This document shows, piece by piece, positions 7,938 through 15,098 of a stretch of DNA of 23,242 bases. The notes below the pieces were generated by a model that was not told the DNA's origin, made no database searches, and saw nothing but the letters and a program-made list of their open reading frames with translations. How positions within the stretch are numbered: the stretch's first letter is position 1; every line of letters begins with the position of its first letter. Source of the stretch: JBFMFE01 sp040752295 (GTDB taxonomy: Bacteria > UBP15 > UBA6099 > JBFMBQ01); the NCBI GenBank assembly GCA_040752295.1, contig JBFMFE010000177.1, positions 1 through 23,242 of the forward strand, read 5' to 3'. The position numbers and the translations under genes were made by a program.

Positions 7938-8363
7938 ATGGACGGCTACAGGTTCACGATGGAAAAACGGGTCAGGTACTCCGAGACCGACGCGGTGGGC
8001 ATCGCGAACAACCTCTCGTTCTTCCGCTACTTCGAGATCGGACGCACGGAATACTGGCGATCCATGGATGCGATACTCCCGGAAATCGAGCGGAAGACGC
8101 TCGGCATCGTGATGGTCCACCAGGAATGTGACTACAGGCTCCCCGCGTACCCCGACGAACTGCTCGAGGTCGGAGTCCGCACCGCCTCCGTCGGAGAAAC
8201 AAGCATCGTCACCGAATACAGACTCCACCGGAAAGAAACAAACGAGGTCATCGCGGAGGGAAACACCGTACACGTCACAATGGACGCTCAAACCCGCAAG
8301 CCCGTCCCGGTGCCCGACCCCATCAGGGAAAAACTCTCCAGGTTCGAGAACAAATCCTTCTGA
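7938..8363 (+). CDS. acyl-CoA thioesterase, 4-hydroxybenzoyl-CoA thioesterase (YbgC/FadM-like) hot-dog family
   Basis: A 141-residue hot-dog-fold protein of normal length for the YbgC/FadM group. The diagnostic segment is VRYSETDAVGIANNLSFFRY near residues 12-31, followed by FEIGRTEYWR. Asp18 is the expected catalytic Asp, and the usual Tyr/His after it is replaced by Asn-Asn. The family hydrolyses acyl-CoA thioesters in the cytoplasm. Chain-length preference cannot be read from sequence. It begins 27 bases after the hypothetical gene and may share its transcript. A link with the acyl-CoA enzymes encoded in the opposite direction at 4636-6397 is plausible but only inferred. Confidence 0.88.
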   Translation: MDGYRFTMEKRVRYSETDAVGIANNLSFFRYFEIGRTEYWRSMDAILPEIERKTLGIVMVHQECDYRLPAYPDELLEVGVRTASVGETSIVTEYRLHRKETNEVIAEGNTVHVTMDAQTRKPVPVPDPIREKLSRFENKSF

Positions 8364-8444
8364 ACTTCCCCTTTACGGCCCCCCCTCGCAACACCACCCC
8401 CTTCCCTCCGCCGCGCCCTCCCGCCGGCGTCCGTCCTTCACCGA

Positions 8445-8473
8445 TGGACATGAATTTTCAGTTCAAATATAAT
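8445..8473 (+). promoter_or_regulatory. sigma70-like promoter of the pilT leader RNA
   Basis: TGGACA (8445-8450, one mismatch to consensus) is followed by a 17-base spacer and a perfect TATAAT (8468-8473). A transcript would begin near 8480 and cross a structured segment and a terminator-like hairpin before reaching pilT at 8709. Confidence 0.72.
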
Positions 8474-8540
8474 TTTCAACGATCAAACCTGCCGAAATAT
8501 GACGCTGAACGACCGCTTAAAAAACGATGAATATGCAAAG

Positions 8541-8610
8541 GACGCATAGAGGAAAACCCCAAAGGTTGAGCACGCCGGCGTGGAAAGTCCCTCTAAACCC
8601 GAACCTCAAC
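8541..8610 (+). ncRNA. pseudoknot-capable leader RNA or small RNA upstream of pilT
   Basis: No ORF fits the 345 bases between the thioesterase and pilT. In this part TAGAGG (8547-8552) can pair with CCTCTA (8590-8595). GTTGAG (8565-8570), inside that loop, can pair with CTCAAC (8605-8610) outside it, which is the topology of an H-type pseudoknot. A small hairpin CACG-CCGG-CGTG (8571-8582) sits between. With the promoter at 8445-8473 and the hairpin at 8641-8672, it could be a riboswitch-type attenuator of pilT or a separate RNA of about 190 bases. It does not match the c-di-GMP (GEMM), SAM, ZTP or preQ1 consensus patterns that I could recall. Confidence 0.45.
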
Positions 8611-8640
8611 ACCGACCCTGTCTTTTTCCTTTGTTCTTAT

Positions 8641-8672
8641 CCGCGGTCCCCGCGGTTATCTCTTTCTTTTTT
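8641..8672 (+). terminator. intrinsic-terminator-like hairpin before pilT
   Basis: CCGCGG (8641-8646) pairs with CCGCGG (8650-8655) around a TCC loop and is followed by a pyrimidine tract ending in six T (8667-8672). The T-run is interrupted by A and C, so efficiency may be modest. It lies 37 bases before the pilT start. Confidence 0.5.
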
Positions 8673-8708
8673 GCAAAAAACAGCGTAAATTAAACACTTT
8701 CCGATGGC

Positions 8709-9785
8709 ATGAAACTCAACAACCTTCTCGAACACATGGTCGAAAGGAGGTCCTCCGATCTCCACCTTAAGATCGGTCGCCCGCCGATCCTTCGCATTGA
8801 CGGCAAACTCCACCCGACCGACATGGAAAGAATCCGCCCACAGGACATGTCCGATTTCATATACGACGTGCTGAGCGAACACGACCAGGAAAGACTCGCG
8901 AAGAACCGCGGCATTGACATCGCCTACAGCCTGCCCGGTGTCTCGCGGTTCAGGGTCAACATCTTTTACCAGCGCGGCACCCCAGCCATGGTCATCCGGA
9001 CCATCCCTTTCAACATAGCGTCCCTCGAAGACCTCGGCATGCCCGAAAAAGTCACCGAACTCGCCGAAAAAAACTCGGGGCTTGTCATCATCACCGGACC
9101 CGCCGGATGCGGTAAGTCCACCACCCTCGCCGCGATGATCGAACACGCCAACATGAAATTCGAAAAACAGATCGTCACGATCGAAGACCCCATAGAATTC
9201 CTCTTCAACGACAAGGAGTCCTCTATCATCCAGCGGGAGGTCGGCTCCGACACAACTTCCTTCGCCGAGGGGCTGCGCATGGTCTTCCGCCAGGACCCCG
9301 ACACCATCGTCATCGGCGAGATGCGCGACCTCGACACGATCTCCACAGCCATGGGCGCCGCTGAAACGGGACACCTCGTGCTGAGCACGCTCCACACGAT
9401 GGACGCCCCCCAGACCGTTGACCGCATCATAGATTCGTTTCCCCAGCAACAGCAGCGCCAGATCCGCATCCAGTTCAGCCAGACCCTGCAGGGGATAATC
9501 TCCCAGCGCCTCGTGAACCTCAAAAACGGACGCGGTCGGTACGCCGCCGTCGAAATCCTTATCAACTCGCCCGCGGTGTCCGACATGCTCCTCGATGGGA
9601 AAACCGGAGACCTCTACGAAGCGATGCGCTCGTCGGTCGAGGACTTCGGCATGCAGACGCTCGAACAATCGCTCGCCGCGCTCACCGTTCATGAACTCAT
9701 AGATTACGACGAAGCGAAGCTTCACGCCTCGCGCCTGACGGAACTCGACAACGCACTCCGGGCGCTGTTCCCGGACTACGTCTGA
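8709..9785 (+). CDS. pilT: type IV pilus retraction ATPase PilT/PilU family
   Basis: A 358-residue secretion ATPase of the PilT branch, which powers pilus retraction and twitching at the inner membrane base. It has Walker A GPAGCGKST (130-138), an Asp box around TIEDPIEF (158-164), Walker B VIGEMRD (201-207) and His box HLVLSTLHT (222-230). The C-terminal AIRNLIRE retraction motif of classical PilT is not conserved; the corresponding stretch reads YEAMRSSVEDFGMQTLEQ, so a PilU-like or divergent role is possible. The ATG at 8709 has no Shine-Dalgarno sequence. Either the leader upstream controls it, or a weak TTGCAA (8671-8676) promoter gives a leaderless message. No other pilus genes are in the window; a coiled-coil gene follows after 32 bases. 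Confidence 0.93.
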   Translation: MKLNNLLEHMVERRSSDLHLKIGRPPILRIDGKLHPTDMERIRPQDMSDFIYDVLSEHDQERLAKNRGIDIAYSLPGVSRFRVNIFYQRGTPAMVIRTIPFNIASLEDLGMPEKVTELAEKNSGLVIITGPAGCGKSTTLAAMIEHANMKFEKQIVTIEDPIEFLFNDKESSIIQREVGSDTTSFAEGLRMVFRQDPDTIVIGEMRDLDTISTAMGAAETGHLVLSTLHTMDAPQTVDRIIDSFPQQQQRQIRIQFSQTLQGIISQRLVNLKNGRGRYAAVEILINSPAVSDMLLDGKTGDLYEAMRSSVEDFGMQTLEQSLAALTVHELIDYDEAKLHASRLTELDNALRALFPDYV

Positions 9786-9817
9786 CGCGACACAAATAAA
9801 AGCGGAGGGATCAAAAC

Positions 9818-10159
9818 ATGGCAGAGTCCCCAAGCGATTACGCCGCTCTCCTCAGGGGCGTACGCGAACGTGAAAACCTCAAACTCGAAATCCACCAGTT
9901 GCAAAACACGCTGAACGAAGCGCAAAAACGAATCGCCGAACTCGAAAGCTACACGGCTCACCTCGAAAAGAACGTCGAGGAGCGTGACGCCGCGCTCGAG
10001 GAACTCCGCTCATCCGTCGCTGATAAAAACAAGGGACTCCTCGCCCGGGTCCGCCAGCAGGAAGAAACCATCGCCCGCCTGCAGAACGCTCTGCAGGCAA
10101 AACACCGCGAACTCGAAGGAGAACGGTCCAGAGGCGGTCCCTTCAAAAAGAAACAGTGA
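9818..10159 (+). CDS. small coiled-coil protein of unknown function
   Basis: A 113-residue protein that is almost entirely predicted coiled coil from about residue 12 to 100, with heptad-like patterns such as LEIHQLQNTLNEAQKRIAEL and LLARVRQQEETIARLQNAL, and a basic end PFKKKQ. There is no signal peptide or membrane segment. The ATG is preceded by GGAGGG at good distance. It lies between pilT and the purine permease on the same strand, and its stop overlaps an alternative GTG start of the permease. It might be a structural or adaptor partner of the pilus ATPase, but that is only inferred from position. Confidence 0.82.
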   Translation: MAESPSDYAALLRGVRERENLKLEIHQLQNTLNEAQKRIAELESYTAHLEKNVEERDAALEELRSSVADKNKGLLARVRQQEETIARLQNALQAKHRELEGERSRGGPFKKKQ

Positions 10160-10203
10160 ATTCCCTGAAAATATCCCGAAAGAGAGCACTTCTGCGCCCT
10201 CCC

Positions 10204-11520
10204 ATGCTTGAACGGATATTCAGACTCTCAAAAAACAACACGAACATCCAGACCGAAACCATCGGCGGCGCCACGACTTTCATGACCATGGCGTACATAA
10301 TTTTCGTCAACCCGATGATCCTCAAAGACGCCGGCGTCCCATTCGAGGGCGCGGTGTCCGCCACCTGCCTCGCCGCCGGCATCGCCACACTGCTGATGGG
10401 CTTATGGGCGAACTACCCCTTCGCCCTGGCGCCCGGCATGGGGCTTAACGCCATGCTCGCGTACAGCGTAGTCCTCGCCAACAACTACTCCTGGCAGGCT
10501 GCGATGGGAATCGTCTTCGTCGAGGGCGCCGTCATCCTCGTTCTCGTTCTCCTCGGCGCGCGCGAAGCCGTTATGCGCGCCATCCCGGACGACCTGCGCC
10601 GCGCCATCGGCGTCGGCATCGGCGTCTTCATAGCTTTCATAGGACTCGCAAACGCGGGCATCGTCCGGCGAAGCGACGCGACGCTGCTCACCCACGGAGA
10701 CGTCGCCTCCCCCGATTCCCTCCTGGCGGTCTTCGGCCTGCTCCTCACCCTGCTGTTCCTTCTGAGGCGCGTCAGGGGCGCTCTCCTGCTCGGCATAATC
10801 CTCACGACACTCGTCGGAATGGCGCTGACCAACGTGAGCGCCCTGAAACTGGACCTCGTTCGGTTTCCCGAAAAAGCACTCTCGATCCCCTCTCTCGAAA
10901 CCATAGGACGCGTCGATCTTCACGCCGTCCTGCGCGGCGGTCTCGACTCCCTGACTCTGATCTTCGCCTTCCTGATGGTGGACTTCTTCGACACCCTCGG
11001 CACCGTGACGGGACTCGGCGAGCAGGCGGGCTACACAAGCGACGGAAAGCTCCTGCCCCGGCTCAACCGCGTGCTCGCCGTGGACTCCATCGGCGCCGTG
11101 ACCGGCGGACTTTTCGGCGCCTCGTCCGTCACGACCTACATCGAATCCGCCGCCGGCATCGGCGAAGGCGCGCGCTCCGGACTCGCCTGCGTCATCGTCG
11201 CGTTCCTCTTCTTCCTTTCCGCGTTCCTTTCGCCCATCGTCGGCATCGTGCCCCCCGCCGCAACCGCCCCAGCGCTCATCGTCACCGGCTTCCTCATGAT
11301 GGGCGTCGTGAGAAAAATCAACTTCTCGCGGATCGAGTCCGCCTTCCCGGCTTTCATCATCCTCATCCTCATACCTCTCACGTACTCCATATCAAGGGGA
11401 ATCGGATACGGTTTCATCGCCTACAGCTTCGCTACCCTCTTCACCGGGCGGTTCCTGAAAGTTTCCCCGCTCTTCCACCTCGTCTCGCTGCTCTTTCTCA
11501 TCAGCTTCGTCCTCGGCTGA
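10204..11520 (+). CDS. NCS2-family purine (adenine/guanine/hypoxanthine) permease, AzgA-like
   Basis: A 438-residue polytopic inner-membrane transporter with about a dozen hydrophobic segments. Family hallmarks are ETIGGATTFMTMAYIIFVNP near the N-terminus, FALAPGMGLNAMLAYSVV, the central MVDFFDTLGTVTGLGEQAG, and the SSVTTYIESAAGIGEGARSG loop that carries the substrate-binding Glu. These proteins import purine bases by proton symport. Family members usually begin MLERxFxL, matching the ATG at 10204. An upstream in-frame GTG at 10156 overlaps the stop of the coiled-coil gene and would add 16 residues, but neither start has a strong ribosome site. No purine riboswitch is seen. Confidence 0.9.
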   Translation: MLERIFRLSKNNTNIQTETIGGATTFMTMAYIIFVNPMILKDAGVPFEGAVSATCLAAGIATLLMGLWANYPFALAPGMGLNAMLAYSVVLANNYSWQAAMGIVFVEGAVILVLVLLGAREAVMRAIPDDLRRAIGVGIGVFIAFIGLANAGIVRRSDATLLTHGDVASPDSLLAVFGLLLTLLFLLRRVRGALLLGIILTTLVGMALTNVSALKLDLVRFPEKALSIPSLETIGRVDLHAVLRGGLDSLTLIFAFLMVDFFDTLGTVTGLGEQAGYTSDGKLLPRLNRVLAVDSIGAVTGGLFGASSVTTYIESAAGIGEGARSGLACVIVAFLFFLSAFLSPIVGIVPPAATAPALIVTGFLMMGVVRKINFSRIESAFPAFIILILIPLTYSISRGIGYGFIAYSFATLFTGRFLKVSPLFHLVSLLFLISFVLG

Positions 11521-11640
11521 CAAACCGGCAGGCAACAGAGGCAGGCGGAGCGCCCCCCCTCCAGATCACAACCGTCCGTTCGTCCGAAAATCGAATCCTC
11601 GATAATTGAGACGTCATCCGGCGGTTCACGCTGGTGCGCG

Positions 11641-12996
11641 TCATCCTGCGCTTCGTTCGGGAAGAACCGGGTAGGTGACGCCGCCGCTCGGGAATATCAG
11701 CACGTCGGCTCTCGGTCGAATCCCGTGCGCTTCCCGGATGACTTCCTCAAAATCGCCGTAAACCTTAGCGATCGGTATTTTCCCCTTCAACTCGTCGCAT
11801 ATTGAAGGCGCGTAGAGAAGAATCCTGTTCCTCAACACCGCCCTGAAGAGAAAGTACGCCGCAAAGCGCTCTTCGGGCGAGATTCCCGGCGGCGCTATCC
11901 GGGTCACGGCAAGACATAGCAGCTTCGCCACCAGCTTCGCCGCGAGCGGATTGGAGGGGATCATGAACTTCGGAATCCGCACGCTTCCGATGCCCTCCTC
12001 GCACTTCATTGCGGCTATTATGACACCGCCGGGCTTCGCCGCAAACAGCGTATTAGCAATCGCCTTCCCCCCCTGTCTCAAGTCCAGGTCCATGGGAGAC
12101 GAGCCGGTGATGACGACGTCCGCGCGGCGCGGTACGCGCACGCCGTACATGCCCGCCGCCGCCTTCACTCCCCGCCTGTGCGCCGCCACGGGGTCTCCGG
12201 CAACGACCGCCACAATCCCGCCGCCCTGGTCGAGCACGGTGTTCACGATGAAAACGGTCCCTTTCAACATCCTGCCCGCTTCCTCGATGTCCAGCCTCAT
12301 GGGATTCTTCTCCGGCTCCGTGCCGATCATGCTGAAGTATCTCGGATGCGCGCAGATGGCGTGGTTCCGGGATATCGTAACTACCCCGGAAACGCCGGGA
12401 AGTATGTTTTTGTAGCCCCCTCCGAACCCGGCGTGAACGTGCGGCTCGATCGTTCCCACGAGCACGACGAGGTCCGACTCCGCCACGGTCCTGTTAACGT
12501 ACACCCGTGTCCCTCTCCTCGTCCTTCCGAGAAAAACCAGCTTTTCGCCGTCCCTGCTGTCGTGGTTCTCCCACCGCGCCGTCTCCAGGTTCGCCTTCCC
12601 CGCCTTCGCCTCCATCTCTTCTCTCGTCATCGGACGGTGAACCCCAAGCCCCGGAATGAGCGTTACTGAATCCGCCTTGACCCCGCCGCCGGCGAGGTGT
12701 TCGAGTACCTTCCCCATCAACCGGTATGCGGGCGTGGGTCGGGATATGTCGTCCACCACTATCGCGACTTTTCTTTTCCCCCGCGCAAGCTCCGCGAGAG
12801 GTCCGCAGCCCGTCGGTTGAACAAGTGCCCTCTCCAGCTCTGTTTCCACGTCGGCGAGTGCGGACGGCGACGCCGGCCTCATGCTCCCCAGAAGGTTCCA
12901 GCCGCCCGGCAGCTCGAACTCAAGAACCCCGTCGGCGCCCCATGGTATCCTCTCCCTTACACCGCTCGAACCCGCCGCCGCTCTGTCTTCCTTCAA
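11641..12996 (-). CDS. larA: LarA-family nickel-pincer-nucleotide-dependent enzyme (lactate racemase-like)
   Basis: A 451-residue LarA-like protein. LarA enzymes use a nickel-pincer nucleotide covalently held by a lysine to racemise or epimerise 2-hydroxy acids by hydride transfer. All key residues align with correct spacing: Arg86 in DDISRPTP, His120 in GLGVHRPM, His186 in EPHVHAGFGGG, Lys196 in GGYKNILPGV and His212 in SRNHA, corresponding to Arg75, His108, His174, Lys184 and His200 of Lactobacillus LarA. The start is TTG at 12996, whose bases overlap the TGA of the upstream hydrolase gene; GAGGAG lies eight bases before it, so translation is probably coupled. The cofactor genes larB, larC and larE are not in the window. 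Many LarA homologues act on substrates other than lactate, so the substrate is open. Confidence 0.88.
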   Translation of the reverse strand: MKEDRAAAGSSGVRERIPWGADGVLEFELPGGWNLLGSMRPASPSALADVETELERALVQPTGCGPLAELARGKRKVAIVVDDISRPTPAYRLMGKVLEHLAGGGVKADSVTLIPGLGVHRPMTREEMEAKAGKANLETARWENHDSRDGEKLVFLGRTRRGTRVYVNRTVAESDLVVLVGTIEPHVHAGFGGGYKNILPGVSGVVTISRNHAICAHPRYFSMIGTEPEKNPMRLDIEEAGRMLKGTVFIVNTVLDQGGGIVAVVAGDPVAAHRRGVKAAAGMYGVRVPRRADVVITGSSPMDLDLRQGGKAIANTLFAAKPGGVIIAAMKCEEGIGSVRIPKFMIPSNPLAAKLVAKLLCLAVTRIAPPGISPEERFAAYFLFRAVLRNRILLYAPSICDELKGKIPIAKVYGDFEEVIREAHGIRPRADVLIFPSGGVTYPVLPERSAG

Positions 12997-13682
12997 TATT
13001 CCTTCTCCTCTCCCGGTTCAAATATATCCACGTGTATCCCGTACCCGGTCACAAGCGCCCTGAAACGCTCCGGGTCCGGATGCCTGAAACGGTCGTGATA
13101 GTGCATTGGCACCGCGACCCCCGGCTTTATCCTCCGCGCCAGCTCCGAGGCGTCCCCCACGTCCATCCCGTCCTTTCTGAAAAAATAGACGGAGCATGCG
13201 ATCTGGAGCAACGCAACGTCGAGCCGGAACTTTTCAAGATGCCGGACCAGCTTTTCATTGTACCTCGTGTCGCCGCTGAAATAAACCGTCTTTTCGCCCT
13301 CGACGACGAAACCCACCGCGTCGGATGCGAACGGATGGAACGCCGGCACCGCGTGAATCTTCACCCCCGCGACCTCGGCCTCCTCCCCCCCTGCCATCTC
13401 GATTGCGTTCGCCACGCCACGCTTGACCGCCTTCCCGACCGCCTTCCTCGACCCGACAAAAACCGAACCGAGCCGCTTCGCCAGACGAAACGCACCGGGA
13501 TCGAGATGATCAATGTGGGCATGAGACACGAGTATAACGTCGCATCGCTCTATATCCCTGTGATCAACGGGCGTTGTGTAACCCTTCAAAAGCGACGGCG
13601 AAAGCCACGGGTCCGTCATCACCACCGTGCCGTTTCTCATCGTCATTATGAACCCGGACTGCCCCAGCGAACGCAGCTTCAA
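12993..13682 (-). CDS. metallo-beta-lactamase-fold hydrolase, UlaG-like
   Basis: A 229-residue MBL-fold protein. The metal motif HAHIDH is at 54-59. Further ligands are likely in AVPAFHPF (near 116), in FSGDTRYN (near 137) and in AVPMHYHDRF near the C-terminus. It opens MKLRSLGQSGFIM, like UlaG-type hydrolases that keep the substrate-facing His late in the chain. A phosphodiester or lactone is a typical substrate, but the specific reaction is not evident. The start is TTG at 13682; an in-frame stop lies three codons upstream, so no better start exists. Its TGA overlaps the TTG of larA, and it lies 51 bases after the archaemetzincin gene, so it belongs to the same operon. Confidence 0.87.
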   Translation of the reverse strand: MKLRSLGQSGFIMTMRNGTVVMTDPWLSPSLLKGYTTPVDHRDIERCDVILVSHAHIDHLDPGAFRLAKRLGSVFVGSRKAVGKAVKRGVANAIEMAGGEEAEVAGVKIHAVPAFHPFASDAVGFVVEGEKTVYFSGDTRYNEKLVRHLEKFRLDVALLQIACSVYFFRKDGMDVGDASELARRIKPGVAVPMHYHDRFRHPDPERFRALVTGYGIHVDIFEPGEEKEY

Positions 13683-13733
13683 TGCCTTTTACCCGCTCTC
13701 CAGCGGATTTTATCACCGCGCTTTCCGAAAAAC

Positions 13734-14519
13734 CTACTTTTCAACGTGCGGCCTGTCCCCCAGAATATCCGCCAGCGCGCCGTCCAGTTCCCTGCGGCAG
13801 AACCGGCAGAACCTGTATCCCTTCCTGTCAACGTCGCCGAGGTGCGTCGAAAAATGCATCACGCAGCGCTCGATGTGGCAGTGGTCCATCCCGAACGTGT
13901 GCCCAAGCTCATGCACTATCTCCGTCAGAACCCGTTTCCTGAACCTCTTTTCCTCCGGCGTCCTCAACCGGTACACCGAGACGACCGCCGCGCCCTCGTC
14001 CGGCGAGGCAAGCCCGTAAACGAAATTGAAGCGCCCAGCCTGTATGTCCGGCGCAACGATCCCGACGATCCGCAGCGCTCCGCCGGGTTTCATCCCCGCA
14101 ACCTGAGCAAGCAGGCTTCCCGCGCGGTATTGATCGCGCTTTTCGTTGTAAGCCTCCCCCGCCGGAACCGGCCTAGCCTCCATGACCCTCACCCGCAAGC
14201 CGAATGCCTCCTCAACGCCGGGAACTACTTCGTTCACGGCGTCCATCTCCACACCGTCATAAACGAGCACGTGAATCACCCGATCATCCTCCGCGCCGTT
14301 CGCGGCTTCCGTGGTTTCCGTGTCCTCTCCCGCGAAAGCTGAAAATAAAAGTAAAACCCCCCACGCGGCAATCGCCCCAACCGCTCCCGCTCGACGAATA
14401 ACGCGGCTTCCTGCGCCCCGGTCCCTCAACAAGCGCAACAGAGATGCTTCGCCCCTGAAAATACGTTGTTGTATCTTCGAAGTGCCGTACCCGGGTGTTT
14501 TTCTTATATCTGACCTCAA
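13734..14519 (-). CDS. archaemetzincin-like metalloprotease (peptidase M54) with N-terminal membrane anchor
   Basis: This protein carries the archaemetzincin signature HELGHTFGMDHC (203-214): a zinc site of His203, His207 and His213 with Glu204. It is followed by Cys214-x4-Cys219-x-Met221 and a later CRFC pair (238-241) that form the second, structural zinc site. Family members are zinc proteases whose substrates are mostly unknown; they are more often described from archaea and eukaryotes. An Arg-rich segment and a hydrophobic stretch (about 48-64) precede the catalytic domain, suggesting an uncleaved anchor or signal peptide facing outward. The start shown is TTG at 14519; TTG codons near residues 28-32 are alternatives closer to the anchor. 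It lies 18 bases after the His-rich gene. Confidence 0.85.
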   Translation of the reverse strand: MRSDIRKTPGYGTSKIQQRIFRGEASLLRLLRDRGAGSRVIRRAGAVGAIAAWGVLLLFSAFAGEDTETTEAANGAEDDRVIHVLVYDGVEMDAVNEVVPGVEEAFGLRVRVMEARPVPAGEAYNEKRDQYRAGSLLAQVAGMKPGGALRIVGIVAPDIQAGRFNFVYGLASPDEGAAVVSVYRLRTPEEKRFRKRVLTEIVHELGHTFGMDHCHIERCVMHFSTHLGDVDRKGYRFCRFCRRELDGALADILGDRPHVEK

Positions 14520-14537
14520 CCTCGTCCGCCGAGGCTA

Positions 14538-14966
14538 TTATCCCGCGACGTGGTGCCGCTCCTGCCTCTTATCGTGATTATAATGCCCGTGGTGCGAACC
14601 TTCGTGATCGTGGTGATGGTGCACCTTGTGGTCGTATGAGGGATCGTAATGCCCGCCGTGATGTGATTCGTGATAGTGTTCCAGGTGATGATGAACGTGA
14701 TCGTGGTGCTTCCGGCTGTTCACTTTCATCATGATCATCATGAACGCCACGCTCCCCGCCAGGGCGAGCACCGTCAGAAAGCCCCCTGTGTACAGTTTGT
14801 CCTTCAGTCCCGCTATCATGTCCTTCTGGGCGTCGAATTGCGCTTTCATCTCCATCAGGCTTCTTATGTCGCTCTCATTTATGTTCCCCGTGTAGCCGGC
14901 GTATCCGACGTTGCAAACGGAGAACAGACCGAAAACAACAAAACAAATTGCCAGCGCTTTTTTCAT
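14538..14966 (-). CDS. small membrane protein with His-rich cytoplasmic or periplasmic tail (metal-binding candidate)
   Basis: A 142-residue protein with a signal peptide (MKKALAICFVVFGLFSVCNV), a short helical segment, one transmembrane helix (about 60-80, GGFLTVLALAGSVAFMMIMM) and a tail of 57 residues, of which 23 are His. Such tails bind nickel, zinc, cobalt or copper. I recognise no named family. The ATG is supported by AAAGGCGGGGG upstream. The gene is 18 bases before the archaemetzincin and close upstream of the metallohydrolase and LarA genes, so storage or delivery of metal to these enzymes is a reasonable inference. It could instead be a metal sensor or efflux helper. Confidence 0.8.
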   Translation of the reverse strand: MKKALAICFVVFGLFSVCNVGYAGYTGNINESDIRSLMEMKAQFDAQKDMIAGLKDKLYTGGFLTVLALAGSVAFMMIMMKVNSRKHHDHVHHHLEHYHESHHGGHYDPSYDHKVHHHHDHEGSHHGHYNHDKRQERHHVAG

Positions 14967-15058
14967 TCCTCCCCCGCCTTTCCGCCTTTTGGACTCGTCT
15001 TGAAAAATAAAAAATTCTATTTCAGCCCGTACCGTCGCTTTAAACCGGAATCATGACT

Positions 15059-15083
15059 CCCGTTTCACCCGCGGTTGAACGGG
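15059..15083. repeat. 6-bp inverted repeat downstream of the PilZ-kinase gene
   Basis: CCCGTT (15059-15064) and AACGGG (15078-15083) flank a 13-base loop just after the kinase stop codon. No T-run follows on the minus strand, so it is a weak terminator candidate at most. Confidence 0.3.
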
Positions 15084-15098
15084 ATTCTACCCCTTTCA

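Noticed and set aside
8533..8560. c-di-GMP-I (GEMM) riboswitch, because of GCAAA followed by GGACGCATAG
   Set aside because: The P1b hairpin between the two conserved parts is missing and the tetraloop receptor stem cannot be found, so it is not a recognisable GEMM member.
8637..9833. A 398-codon minus-strand open frame
   Set aside because: Antisense of pilT. The plus-strand protein has all PilT nucleotide-binding boxes.
11521..11640. tRNA-like TCGAATCCTCG string between the permease and larA
   Set aside because: No acceptor stem or anticodon arm can be paired around it.
12726..14342. A 538-codon plus-strand open frame
   Set aside because: Antisense to LarA, MBL and archaemetzincin genes, all with full active-site motifs; the composition is the low-information type expected of an antisense frame in C-rich DNA.
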